Source of the DNA: Paracentrotus lividus
Lineage: Eukaryota > Echinodermata > Echinoidea > Camarodonta > Echinidae
Assembly (NCBI GenBank): GCA_940671915.1
Contig: CALNVZ010003426.1
Location: 52,903,531-52,967,530, forward strand
Reading direction: 5' to 3'
Length of the DNA: 64,000 bases
Position 1 is the first letter of the stretch, and each line of letters opens with the position of its first letter. This document shows, piece by piece, positions 8,869 through 19,350 of this stretch. Under the pieces are notes generated by a model. That model was not told the origin of the DNA. It saw nothing but the letters and a program-made list of their open reading frames with translations, and made no database searches. Made by a program: the position numbers and the translations under genes.

Positions 8869-10987
8869 CAAAATACGAAAATATTGATATTTGCGCTGTT
8901 GGTTATCTCATACTCTCCACGTATGAAGTCGATTGCAATAAATAGCTTTAATGTAACATAGACAAGTTTCTACCTTGACCTCTGACATTTTTAGATCAAA
9001 GGTCGACATAGGCGGGTCACTGAAATGAAAGACAATAACGTCTTCCATTAGCTGATTGTCGTACTCTTGTCCTGCGTGGTTCTCCTCCCGAGTCCGACTT
9101 GATCAGCTTCGTCTCATATTTACTTGAGGAGCTGGAGGCGGATACTTCGGTATGCTGTGCAGATAGTGATCAAGAAAGTGCTGGCCATACAAACTCAGTA
9201 GTGGATACTGCTGTTTTGGCACTGGCTACTTTCAACAACATAGATACTGACGAACTTTACATAGCTCTTTGTAGCGGATTCAGCTTCCAGTCCATAATCA
9301 ATTGCTAACATGTGTTTCTGTTTCCAATTGTCATGCCCTCATAGAGTATGATACTGTATAAATTCCCTAAAATAGGAAAGAGGTCTGCCTAGAAGATTTG
9401 GAAAGTGCTCCGGGAGTAACATAATCTCTTATACGTATTCCAAGTCATTATGAGTAAGATAAAGAAACTCCAAGTTATATGATACAGACTCCATGCATGT
9501 CACTACTACATGTAGAGCATTTTGTTGCGCTGAGGAATGTCTGCAATAGTCATGGAAGTAAACAATGTCAGGTCTTCTCCCACAAATCTATGGCTCTTTG
9601 AAGCATTTCCCCAAAGGAGATGGCAAATTAAGATTGAATGTCTACAGGACTGCTGTTAAGGAACCAGACTATGGTTCCGAATCCTGACCTACCAAGCCCA
9701 TCTGACATGGACGAAGGAATCCTGTGTGATTGCAGCCTGTTTGGATAGACTGTCAGAGGCCTTAATATATTGCCATAAATAAGGAAGTATGCACCAGTTG
9801 TTGGAAGTATACCAGTGCTACACAAGTCCACTCGATTTAGACAGGTGCTATCGGGAACAATTCATTCAGTCACTCGATCAGTCAGTTAGTTGTTTGACTG
9901 TTCCCGGGACTGTTGTCTGTAAATGAACTTGAAAGCAGAAGATGCAAATGTTTTCCTAGAGCTGTGTCATCTTGACAGTTGCAGTCAAAAGTTTTATATT
10001 TTAGCCCATGTAGCTTGTCCTGTCCCGTTCTCGTCTGCACACACCTCTTCAGAACAATCAAAGGACTAACTTACTGATCGAGTGAGTGAATGAATTGTTC
10101 CCGATAGCAACAGTCTCCAAATATGATCGAATAACTTGTGTAGCATTGCTAGCAGTGCATCTTTCTTGCTCTTGCATCAGTTCATGGGTAAGAATTTGAG
10201 GACTCTGACAGTACAGGATTCCTTTGTCCCTGTCAGATGGGCTTGGTTCAAGTCAGGATTCGGCACCATAGTCTGGTTCCTTAGCAGTCCTGAGAGAGCC
10301 ATAGATTTGTGGGTGAAGAACTGTTAGTCCTAGCTGACATTGTTCACTTCCATGACTATTGCAGACATAGTCAGCACAGCAATGCTAGCCGTAGCAGTGA
10401 CGTGGTGTCTGTACTCATATAACTTTGAATACTTATAGAAGTACTTTTCACATCTTACAGGCAGACTCATTTCTCTTTCTAACGAAAAGGTACAGCATCA
10501 TACTCTATGAGGGCATGACAATTGGAAACAGAAACACATATTAGCGATTGATTATGTACTGGAAGTTGAATCTGCTACAAAGAGCTATGTAAAGTTTGTC
10601 CGTGTCTATGTTGTTGATAGTAGCCAGTGCCAAAACAGCAGTATCCACTAGTTCGTATGGCCTGCACTTTCTTGATCACTTTCTGTACAGCATCTACCAG
10701 AGCATGCAAGTATCCGCTTCCAGATCAAGTAAATATGAGACGAAGCTGATCAAGTCAGACTCGACAGGAGAACCACGCAGGACAAGAGTACGACAATCAC
10801 CTAACGGAAGACGTAATTATTGTCTTTCATTATAGTGACCCGCCTATGTCGACCTTTGACCTCATACATTTCAGAGGTCAAGGTAGAAACTTGTCTATGT
10901 AACATTAAAGCTATTCATTGCTACAGACTTCATTCGTGGAGAGTATGATATAAACAATAGCGCAAATATCAATATTTTCATATTTTG

Positions 10988-11000
10988 AGGTCATTGACCT
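10988..11000. promoter_or_regulatory. Inverted nuclear-receptor-type half sites, right arm site 1
   Basis: Perfect aggtcattgacct, mirror partner of 8856-8868. Confidence 0.5.
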
Positions 11001-11171
11001 TTTGCAGTCTACATAGGTCAAATGTTAAGAACATGCATGTAAATGAGTATCAATTGCTCTAAGAATATCAAGACGGTCTCATTTTAACCAAAAATGCAAA
11101 GTAGTATATAATAGCAATGTTTCTTCTTAGGCCTAACCAATAACGCTAAATATTCATATTCTGATATTTTG

Positions 11172-11184
11172 AGGTCATTGACCT
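11172..11184. promoter_or_regulatory. Inverted nuclear-receptor-type half sites, right arm site 2
   Basis: Perfect aggtcattgacct, mirror partner of 8682-8694. The partner of 8538 in this arm (near 11325) has decayed to aggtcattgactt. Confidence 0.5.
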
Positions 11185-11480
11185 TTCATTGTTCTCAGAG
11201 TGCAAATCTAAAAGCCTGCTTATAATTAATAGTCCTTGATTGCAAAATATAATGCATGTTTCGTGCATTGTCATCATGTCATTCACTGAAAAATGATATC
11301 AAACATCAATATTCTGATAGTTTAAGGTCATTGACTTCTAGAGGTCATCAGAGGTCAAATCTGACGTGCCTCCCGATCTTAAAATGAAACTTATGGCATG
11401 TACTACCATTGGTAGAAGTTTCATGCTTTAGTCAAAATTTGCACAATTTGCCTAAAATTTAGAGCTAAACAGCTCTACTA

Positions 11481-12240
11481 CAAGTTATATAAATATTACG
11501 ATGGTTTAATCTCATGAGTTTATTGTTTTATAGTTTATACATTCGAAGAATTCCTCTCTTTTCCGAATTGTTCATTTTATACATATTTTTTATTCATGCT
11601 TTTTGTATGTATTTCATTTTTAATTGTGCTTTTTCTTTGCAAATATAAGTGCATGTTTTATGTTTAATTTGTTATTTCAAATGTAACGCCTTTTCATTTA
11701 CTATAGTAATCTTGTAAACGTTCAATAAAACTATTAAATAATATTAAAACAAAAACTATGAATACTATGTTTGTCAAATAAATTACGTATACCTGCATTA
11801 GTGAATATATTTCTCTACTCCGTCGACTTTATCTGTAAATCTAAACTATATTCGAATATGCTTTTTTAATGTACAAAAAGTTGTATACATTGTACAGTTC
11901 AAACTTTAGATCAATATCAATGTTGTGCACTAAATGTTAGGGCTATTTACGTAAACGTGAAGCTTATTTTCATTGCGTCACAATCTTTAACAAGATGGTC
12001 CATATTGCAAAAACTGAACTATTAAAGTTGTAACTATATCTGGTTTGTATCCTTTGCTTAATTTGAGGTGTGCTACACCACCAATTTACAATTTACGACA
12101 CGGAAAAACAGATCGATCAATAATAAAGTATAAATCATATAAAATTGAAAAAATGAAGCGTATGGAATATATTGTGTATTATGTTTATCTTTTTGGGTGA
12201 CAGCGAAGAGATGGCAAATGGAGAGAACGGGCGAGAAACT
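11481..12240. other. Block A segment after the foldback element
   Basis: Aligns with 28110-28633 and 29488-29815 of block B. At about 11893 it carries the uninterrupted site into which the retroelement of block B inserted. AT-rich, and no gene seen. Confidence 0.65.
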
Positions 12241-12313
12241 AGGAAAGGTGACGGGAGAAAGAGAGAGAGAGTGAGAGGGAAAGAGAGAGAGAAAGGTAAA
12301 GAGGGGGGAAGAC

Positions 12314-12355
<42 letters not shown>

Positions 12356-12382
12356 AGAGAAAAAAAAGAGAGAGAGAGAGAG
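12241..12382 (+). repeat. (GA)n microsatellite, left part
   Basis: Imperfect gagaga tract with g-rich interruptions; the same tract continues after the inserted element at 13618-13665. Open frames across it (Arg/Glu-rich on plus, Ser/Leu-rich on minus) are low-complexity artefacts. Confidence 0.9.
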
Positions 12383-12384
12383 TA

Positions 12385-13615
12385 CACTCTCAGAAAAATT
12401 TTAACCAACCGTTGGTTCAAATATGAACTTACCAACTGTTGGTTAAACGCGTTAACCAAAATTTAACCAATTATGTATTAAAACTTTAATAAAAAGTTGG
12501 TTAAAATATTTTAACCAACCCTAGTTGGTTAAATTTTTTAATACTTAATTGGTTAATTTCTTTTTTTTTAATACATCATGGTTGGTTTTAAAAAAATCAA
12601 GCGATAGACCGGACTGGACCGGCCTTTTGACAATTTGATCAAAGTATTGGTACAAATAACATGAAGAGTTATGCCTGTATTATTAGACTACATGCTTTAT
12701 TTGTTGGCCTAAATAGGGTAGGCCTACAGTAGCCTAAGTACTATTGGTCCAGTAGTCAGTACAATATCATTACTTCGGTTCAGACGTTGGGTCTACAATC
12801 TAGTCCAGTATCTGAGATCTAACTGGATCTAATTATAGATCTAGAATACAGAAACGAGATGCTGGCCTAGATTCTACGTTTAGATTCCAAGGTCATCACT
12901 CTTAAACCAGTCAAGTGGGCCTCATTGGACTATAATCGAGAGGTCTAAAAATATTTAGGCTAAATTTAGATGCAAGTGATGGTTCTAACGTAGTTCTAAT
13001 ATTTAGCCAACTAAATTAATCTATGACCTCAAGACTTAGTCCGAGACCAAGCTGGTTGGAGAGCGAAGTATTTAGATTCTAGACCGGAGCTGCATAAATT
13101 TCAGGCAAGTTTAATACCCAAGTTAACGCTAGCTCTAACGTCTCAACCGAAATAATTAGAAACCGTACTGGCCATGTAGTCCAAAACATAATGCATGTTA
13201 GTCCTATATCACAGGCCTATACTCTTCAAGTCATTTCTACCTACCAAATTACTTTGATCAGATGTCAAGAATAGTCCAGCCAGACCAGCAGTCAGCTTGT
13301 GTAACCTTGTTGTCGTCGCGAACAAAAATACGTGCACAATGAATAGGCGCACTATATCTTACGTGTAAAATCAAAATCGCAAGATTTCTAGCGCGAGGAG
13401 CGGAGCGCGTATCTTTGTTAAATCCCCGTTTCCCATGGTTGTTTTCTTCCACGTGACCAATTTTTTAACCAACTATCGGTTAAAATTGGAATTGGCTTTT
13501 TTAACCAACCATGCTTTTTCACGTTTAACCAATTTTCTTTTTAATACATTATTGGTAATATTTTTAACCAACTGGTTTTAATATGCATTTTTTTTTTACC
13601 AGCGTTCTGAGAGTG
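12385..13615. mobile_element. TA-flanked non-autonomous element (1231 bp) inside a GA tract
   Basis: Left end cactctcagaaaaat and right end ttctgagagtg are inverted, each next to a TA (12383-12384 and 13616-13617), as expected for Tc1/mariner-type insertion. It sits in the middle of a (GA)n tract; block B (29815-29896) shows the tract without it. The first ~170 bp hold eight copies of ttaaccaa or its complement ttggttaa, and the last ~160 bp hold four more. Such subterminal repeats are common transposase-binding arrays. No transposase frame is present; the middle (12600-13440) is single-copy in this window and unrecognised. Confidence 0.8.
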
Positions 13616-13617
13616 TA

Positions 13618-13665
13618 GTGGGAGGAGAGGGAGAGAGAGAGAGAGAAGGAGAAAAAGAAAGGGAA
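13618..13665 (+). repeat. (GA)n microsatellite, right part
   Basis: Continuation of the GA tract interrupted by the element ending at 13615. Confidence 0.85.
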
Positions 13666-13845
13666 AGGTCAATAGATATGGGCCGGTGTCGGAGGCGAAA
13701 CGTCTGGTCAGAGGAATCCGCCCCGCGCGACAAAAAAACCTGGTGTACTTCAGGTTATTTTGTCCGTGGACAAAAAAAAAAACCTTGTTGAGCGGACGGA
13801 TTCGGATGAAAATGTTGCATCACTTCATCATGATCCCTTGCATTT
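13666..13845. other. Spacer between two elements
   Basis: Contains ggtcagaggaatccgccccg and an A-run at 13770-13781. No gene or repeat recognised. Confidence 0.4.
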
Positions 13846-15950
13846 CCCAGCAAACACAAAACGTTTTCAGAAGCTTTTAAAAACGTTTTATTCAGGTCCC
13901 GTAGGTCCTCGTCTGAAATGAACGTTTAGAAAACGTTCATATAACGTCCAAGTTGGACTTTCAATTTGTGAAAAAAAATGGTTCCAAATAGAACGTTTTC
14001 AAACGTTCTTTGGACGTTACAAAATGGAACGTTTTAATCAAAACGTTTTGTGAACGTTTTAATCAAAACGTTCACAAAACGTTTTATTTAGAACCTTTTA
14101 ACGAGACATATTTTATTGAACGTTTCTGAACGTTTTTAAAACGTCCAAATAGGACTTCATGCAAATGAGTGGTAATTTGCATATAATACGTTATACATAT
14201 GGAAATAAACGTTTTTAATGATTTTTTTTCTATTTAGCAGTAATAAATTCATGTTTTGGTGTTTCGTTTATTGTAATATTGTTCAGAAACACACATAAAG
14301 ATTAAAAAACACTAATTCGGTATTGGAATGTACTAACATAACAAATAAAGTAATAACTAACCAATACCAAACGATACTTTCAATAAAATATAAATTTACT
14401 GGAGCATTATTTAGTGTTAAATCAAAATAAATCCAACTCAAGTCTGCCCTTTAAGCATGATTTTGATTGGAGGAACTTCACTCCTAAGTGCCATTCCACA
14501 ATTTGGCCAAGAGCTTGAGGTCACGTATGTTTATTATATGCACAACCAATGGGGGAACTGAGGGCGGAGCCATGTTGACAGATATACAGGCATGGGCGCA
14601 AGAGGCCGCTGGTTATTTTCTCTCTTTGTCTTTCTCCAGGGTTGAAATAATTTCTTAAAACTTTCAGTAAAATATCTATTGAGATTTAAAATGTTCTGCT
14701 TACGCATTTGGTCATGTTATATCCTAAAATTTCCATCTAAATAAACAATTTAGGTAATCAGGCTCCAAAGGCAATGAAAAACTCATTTCATGATTAACGT
14801 AATTGAAGCAAGGCTACTATCATAATTTGATTTTAACTTTCGTCAATTTGTCGTCTGCTCTGAATTTCTGTGACTATCTTGTATCTTGTATCTAATGTGA
14901 TAGTATAATACGATGATGCTGTGATATTTGGTAAAGATGTATTTTGTGTGCTTTTTTGTAAATCGTCGTTTAATTACATACACAAAATACATTATGTGGG
15001 ACAATGTATCATTATGCTAACCAGGTCATGCGAGGTTGTCTCACTCCAAGGCTTGAAGAAAAATTAAAATTTTCAGTAGAATATCTAATGAGATTTAAAA
15101 TGTTCTTCTTACGCATTTGGTCACGTTTCTCCCTTAATCTTCCATCGATATAAACAATTTAGGTAATCAGGCTCCAAAGGCAATTACAAACTAATTTGAT
15201 GATTTACGTAATTGAAGCAAGCCTACTATCATAATTTGATTTTTGGAACTTCTAACTTTCAACCCGGATCTTCGTCTTCTCTGAATTTCTTAGCCTATCT
15301 TGTATCTTGTATCTTGTTTAAAAGTGTATCTACGATGTTTCTGTGATATTTGGTAAAGATGTATTTTGGTTGCTTTTTTGTAAATCGTCGTTTAATTACA
15401 TACACAAAATACATAGCGTGGGACTATGCATCATGAATATTCATTAGGGTCAGGCGTGCGCGATCGGCATTGTTCATGTAATGGCATTGTTCAGTTGTTC
15501 ATGGCATTGTTCTGGTGCCTTTATTACTTACAACATGGCGACCCGCTCAGTCCTGCCGCTATGAACATACGTGAGGTGCAAATAACATATTTTTATCTAT
15601 TTTATAAGTTTTTAATAGGTTCTACAAACGTTCCTATAGACATTCTTAAAACGTTTTCTGAACGTTCCAAAGGTTTTCTGGACGTCCGCAGAACGTTTTC
15701 GGAACGTTTTAAAGGTTTTCTGGACGTCCGCAGAACGTCCATGGAACGTTCCAAAGGTTTTTTAAAGGTTTTCTAGACGTCCGTAGAACGTCCACAGAAC
15801 GTTGTAAAAGGTTTTTGGACTTTTATAAGGTTCCAAAGGTTTTCTACAGGTCCTTATAAATTTTCGAAAGGTTCTTTTTGGGTTTTTAAACGTTTAGAAA
15901 ACGTTTTCTAAACGTCCATTTGGAACGTTTCATTAACGTCCAAAAAATTC
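13846..15950. mobile_element. AACGTT-rich repeat element (~2.1 kb)
   Basis: Starts near ttcccagcaaacacaaaacg. About 14 copies of aacgtt occur in 13858-14215 and about 10 in 15620-15930, often as the palindrome aaaacgtttt or as ggaacgttcc. Two subregions flank a middle (14220-15600) that lacks the motif. The right subregion also repeats aaaggttttctggacgtcc several times (15670-15780). The left start phrase has no mirrored copy on the right, so the element may be truncated. No protein domain seen. The symmetry of the two motif-rich ends suggests a non-autonomous DNA transposon. Confidence 0.6.
14663..15435 (+). repeat. Diverged tandem duplication (~380-bp unit, two copies)
   Basis: 14663-15022 and 15060-15435 align in the same orientation. 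Shared phrases: gagatttaaaatgttct, acgcatttggtca, acaatttaggtaatcaggct, cgtaattgaagcaag, ctatcataatttgattt, ctatcttgtatcttgtatct, tgtgatatttggtaaagatg and gtaaatcgtcgtttaattac. No open frame is conserved between them. Confidence 0.85.
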
Positions 15951-17177
15951 TTTTTTTTTTTAATGCCAAAAATTTCTCACTCTGTCGTTACTCGTCCTTG
16001 CGCACTGAAAAAAAGGATGAAATAATTCAACAGAAAGCTCTCTCCCATTTGCACGTTGAGGTCGGCGTCACTGTGCTAGATGTAATGAACGGAAGCTATT
16101 AATGATTATAATAATGATCGTGGTTTCTTCCCGCGTGACACCCATGGTGACGCCCACTTTTTTTTTTTTTTTAATTATTTTTTACTATTGATCATCCCCA
16201 CCTCTCAAATTAGACTTTAAGGTGTTTTTTTTTTTTTCGTTATCTTTTGTTTTCGCATTTGTTTAAAAGAAATTAAATTAAAATAGAAAAAAAAAAAAAT
16301 GAATGGCCGGATCTGGTCCTCATCTGATTTCTGGAATGAAAAGCTTCTCCTTTCAAATGATACAAAAATGATCAACAACACTATGATTGTGAATGAACAT
16401 ACACGAAAAGGTTTGGTTTTTTTTTTTTGGGGGGGGGGGAATTAAATCGTGAACAATTATTTTTTTTTTAATGAAGTATTCTTATGTTCTCTTTGGAAAT
16501 TAAAAATGAAATTAAAATCAAAATTGAAAATTGAGGAGCGCATCTTCCTTAAAAAAATACGTAAAGAAATCTTTCTTCTCACGATTTTGCCGTTTTTATG
16601 TGACCTTGTGTTGATTGGCCTAACTTCACTGAGAATTTCATTTGTTTTTTGGGACCTTTTATATTCTTTTCTTTTTTTTGTCCCCCTTTGTTTCGGAAAT
16701 GCACCGGGTCTAGTCATCTATTTAATGAAGTGAGAGAAATTCCCCTTTCAGAATATACAAAAAAGTTCGACAACAATGTGGTCAGATTGCTATGAATAAA
16801 AAATAACAAAATACGGAAAGGCTTGTAAAATGCAAAATGCACGCATGTATAAATTAAGTTCCCATGCTTACGAACGTGATCGTGATGGAGGGTACACAAT
16901 TTTGGGGTTTCCCCCATCAACTTATGAAATAGGAAAGTGGAGTTACCAGTGATTACAGGGTTTATCTAAGGAAATTAAAAATACAGATTAGAGGAAGAAT
17001 CGATAGAATTATTATACCTATATTGTTTAGACAAAGATAATCTAATAGGATTTTGTCATGATTGCCTAATCAGGCGGTGAAACTGATTCCTCTAAACATG
17101 GATGAGAACATTGTGTGAGGGTCAGAGGCAACAGAGCCGGGGGATGAGGGGCTTTAATCCGCTTCCCCACCTTTTCG
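15951..17177. other. AT-rich spacer with homopolymers
   Basis: T-runs at about 15951-15960, 16158-16172 and 16231-16238, A-run near 16289-16300, G-run near 16430-16439. 16305-16420 and 16695-16830 look like two badly diverged direct copies (cctttca-aatatacaaaaa, caacaa-a-tat-gt), low confidence. The frames at 16449-16733 are Lys/Phe/Leu-rich products of A/T composition. I see no gene. Confidence 0.45.
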
Positions 17178-17574
17178 TTAAAGGTGGCGTCACACTGTCC
17201 CGATGGTTAGGTGCGATGGCTATACGAAGGGGTCATTTTTAGGGTTCGGGCAAAGTTTAGAAGGTTACACGATGGCACTATGAATCACACGCGAAGGTAA
17301 TATGAAGTTTACCCGAAGGACACACGAATGTCAACCGACGTCGTTTAGGCATCGCCGGCGCGAATCCAAGATTGCTGAATTGAATACAATCTGTGGGGCT
17401 AATTGTCTTGGGACAATAGAGACTTCATTATGTTTGCGCATGGGCTAATACGTTTTATTGAAGAGAGCATCACGTGACCTCCTTATTGTATAAAACTCTT
17501 CACCAGATGCAGACCGCGGGAAATTCAATAGCTGATCATTCACTGTCTGTCATAAAGATGGAATGTTATTATTA

Positions 17575-17623
17575 TTATTTTTTGTTATTAATTAATTAAT
17601 TTATTTATTTATTTATTTATTTT
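17575..17623 (+). repeat. (ATTT)n / (ATTA)n simple repeat
   Basis: Simple tetranucleotide tract (attaattaatttatttattt...) that ends where the nested mariner-like element begins, so the element's left end was probably lost or replaced here. Confidence 0.85.
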
Positions 17624-18620
17624 GCCGCTATAGCGACAAGATTTTGCTCCGGCTTTAATTTCTTGAATATCTTTGTCCCTGCTTTTACTTTTCGAGACCC
17701 TGGCTATATTTTGAACATTCTCCAAACCCTTTACGAAGAATTTTTTTTTTCCCAAAAAAAGTTTTGTCAACCCCCATGATGCTCATTTTTGGTCATTTTT
17801 TTCCTTCTCGTTTTGGGACCCCTTTTCGGTTACCCGGCCGATCAAGTCCCCCTCCCCACCTCCCCCAGGAAACGCGTCTGAGGTGAACTGTTTATATTGG
17901 TTTTTGAATTAAATCTAGATTTACAGGGAAAGGCTTGGGTCTCTTGTCTACGGGGGGGGGGGGGTTGAAACAAAAAGTATTATTGTTAAAAATTCGGAAT
18001 ATTGTATTCAACCTTTATGCTAAACACAAAAGAAATAAAAAACAACCTTTAACCCTTAATTATTATCATTTTCCCTTATTTTCTTTTTAGCCATGGTGGC
18101 AAGATTTTAAATGGTAACTATTGATGATATTTTCATATATTTTGATTGTTATGTTTTGCTGATATTTTACTGTAAAATTTAGGAAAGATAGAAATTTTCA
18201 TGGTGTAAAAATGGTTAAAATCAATGTTGAACCCCAATCAAAATAAATTTTGACCCTTCCCCTAGACAAACGAGTCAAGCATGTAACCATATAATAAGAT
18301 TTAACTTAAAGAACAATAACAACTCTACCCCTGAGACGTGTTTACTTGGAGTAGGACTGAGGGTGCCTTGGTGGGTCGCGTAAACAAAAATGTGCCCCAA
18401 AATAAAAATAAAATGACGAAAATGGCCATCTTCTTGGGGTTGCAAACTATTCATGCTATTTGGAAGAAAAGTTCCTGGAAAGGATTGAGGAAACGTCCAA
18501 GATATAGCCGGGACCCCGAAAGAGTGAAAGCGGTGACCAACACATTCAAGAAATTCAAGCCAGAGCAACATAGCGTCGTTGGAGCCAGAACAAAATATTC
18601 CACCTTTATGACGAACAGTG
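17624..18620. mobile_element. Mariner-like non-autonomous element, left end truncated
   Basis: Inverted arms of about 280-330 bp: 17640-17900 (gctccggctttaatttcttg, gtcaacccccatgatgc, acccggccgatcaag) mirrors 18325-18600. The right end is ggaacagtg-type (acgaacagtg) next to TA (18621-18622). The left end stops about 40 bp short of the expected cactgt. The centre shares tgggtctcttgtcta, caaaagaaataaaaaacaac and gacccttcccctagacaa-type phrases with the complete element at 21680-23192. No coding capacity; the frames at 18275-18802 are arm and poly-C readings. Confidence 0.75.
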
Positions 18621-18699
18621 TAATTCATCGAGAGCAAAACAAACTGTACTGTAGAGCTATATTTGTATTGTCTTTGACTCAAATTGAAATTAAACATCT

Positions 18700-18720
18700 C
18701 CCCCCCCCCCCCCCCCCCCC
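18700..18720 (+). repeat. Poly-C tract (21 C)
   Basis: Uninterrupted run of C. The corresponding run in the later copies is shorter (about 12), as expected of homopolymer miscounting. Confidence 0.95.
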
Positions 18721-19064
18721 TCCAAGGTAGGGAGAGGCAGGGGGAAGAAGACAGCTGGTAAACACAGAATTGAGAAAAGAAGACTCTAATAACATACAGC
18801 ATCCAGAGACAGTTTCAGATTGATCGGAAACAGTTCAAATGAAAATCAGGGGGGCAACAACACAAATATTGTACATTAATCTTTTCTATGTTTAGAATGT
18901 CTCCCAATTAACTTAGTTTTCTTTTTCAGAAAAAATGAAATTGACAATGTGTCAAAATCAATTTTGTCAATGTTACTTTGGACAGATAAGAGAAAATATG
19001 TTTTAAAAAATATGTTTATTTTAGAATTTGACTTTAACTTAAATCATGGTATAATGAGGACGAA

Positions 19065-19350
19065 TGGCAATGATGATGATGGTGGTGGTGCTGTTCACCA
19101 CCCTTACAATTATCCTCGTCATCTTCATTATCATCGTGCATAATCACAACCACCACCTGCATCACCATCGCCACCACCATCATCATCATAATCATCATCA
19201 CCAGCAAATCTACCAACCCCTACCAACTTCATAATAATCCCCATCCTCCAATAAGATTTTAAAAAATATCTTCATTACCGCCATCAACAATATATCTCAC
19301 AACTGCCATCACCATCATGACCATCACCTTCATCAGCATCATAATTGTCA
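19065..19350 (+). repeat. Imperfect CAT/CAC trinucleotide repeat
   Basis: gatgatgatggtggtggtg at the left, then caccaccatcatcatcat-type sequence to about 19350. Its His-rich and Met-rich frames are composition artefacts. Confidence 0.85.

Larger units (their letters stand above)
8405..11480. mobile_element. Foldback DNA transposon (3076 bp, ~1.45-kb inverted arms)
   Basis: The left end tagtagagcggattagct is mirrored by the right end agctaaacagctctacta. The mirror relation continues with insertions and substitutions to about 9880 on the left and 10075 on the right, leaving a ~200-bp loop. Inner landmarks are gggaacaattcattcagtca / tgaatgaattgttccc, and tgcaatagtcatggaagt / acttccatgactattgca. 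It is flanked by caa on both sides (8402-8404 and 11481-11483), and block B shows the uninterrupted site (tttatacaagg near 28110), which supports insertion with a 3-bp target duplication. No transposase is visible; the frame at 9099-9308 (MISFVSYLLEELEADTS...) is unrecognised. I cannot assign a superfamily. Confidence 0.85.
6437..12384 (+). repeat. Block A: paralogue of block B, carrying two later insertions
   Basis: Outside its insertions this block aligns with 27109-29830 in the same order and orientation. Shared phrases: ttttatga-gcacttaat; attacatttgattagcc; gttgtaacagtgtacaaatg; ctctccattcacct; cagttcacca; catttgacctt/cctttgacctt; aactcaag-a-acgttcaag; atgatttcatatgttt; tctactccgtcgac; tcaatatcaatgttgtgc; gagaaactaggaaaggtgac. 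Divergence is substantial, so the duplication is old. Block A has the foldback element at 8405-11480 that B lacks. Block B has the retroelement at 28634-29487 and the small element at 26963-27105 that A lacks. Nothing in the block reads as a gene. Confidence 0.8.

Noticed and set aside
9099-9308. Frame in the foldback element as a transposase piece
   Set aside because: Only 69 codons, no recognisable catalytic motif, and the mirrored arm does not keep it open.
12073-12459. 128-codon minus-strand frame rich in Ser and Leu, and its Arg/Glu-rich partner
   Set aside because: Translation of the (GA)n tract and the edge of the inserted element.
16449-16733. 94-codon frame with Lys-rich then hydrophobic sequence
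   Set aside because: Explained by A- and T-rich composition; no motif or conservation visible.
18275-18802. 175-codon minus-strand and 130-codon plus-strand frames
   Set aside because: Both cross the mariner-like element's arm and the poly-C tract, and opposite-strand overlap and composition do not support a gene.
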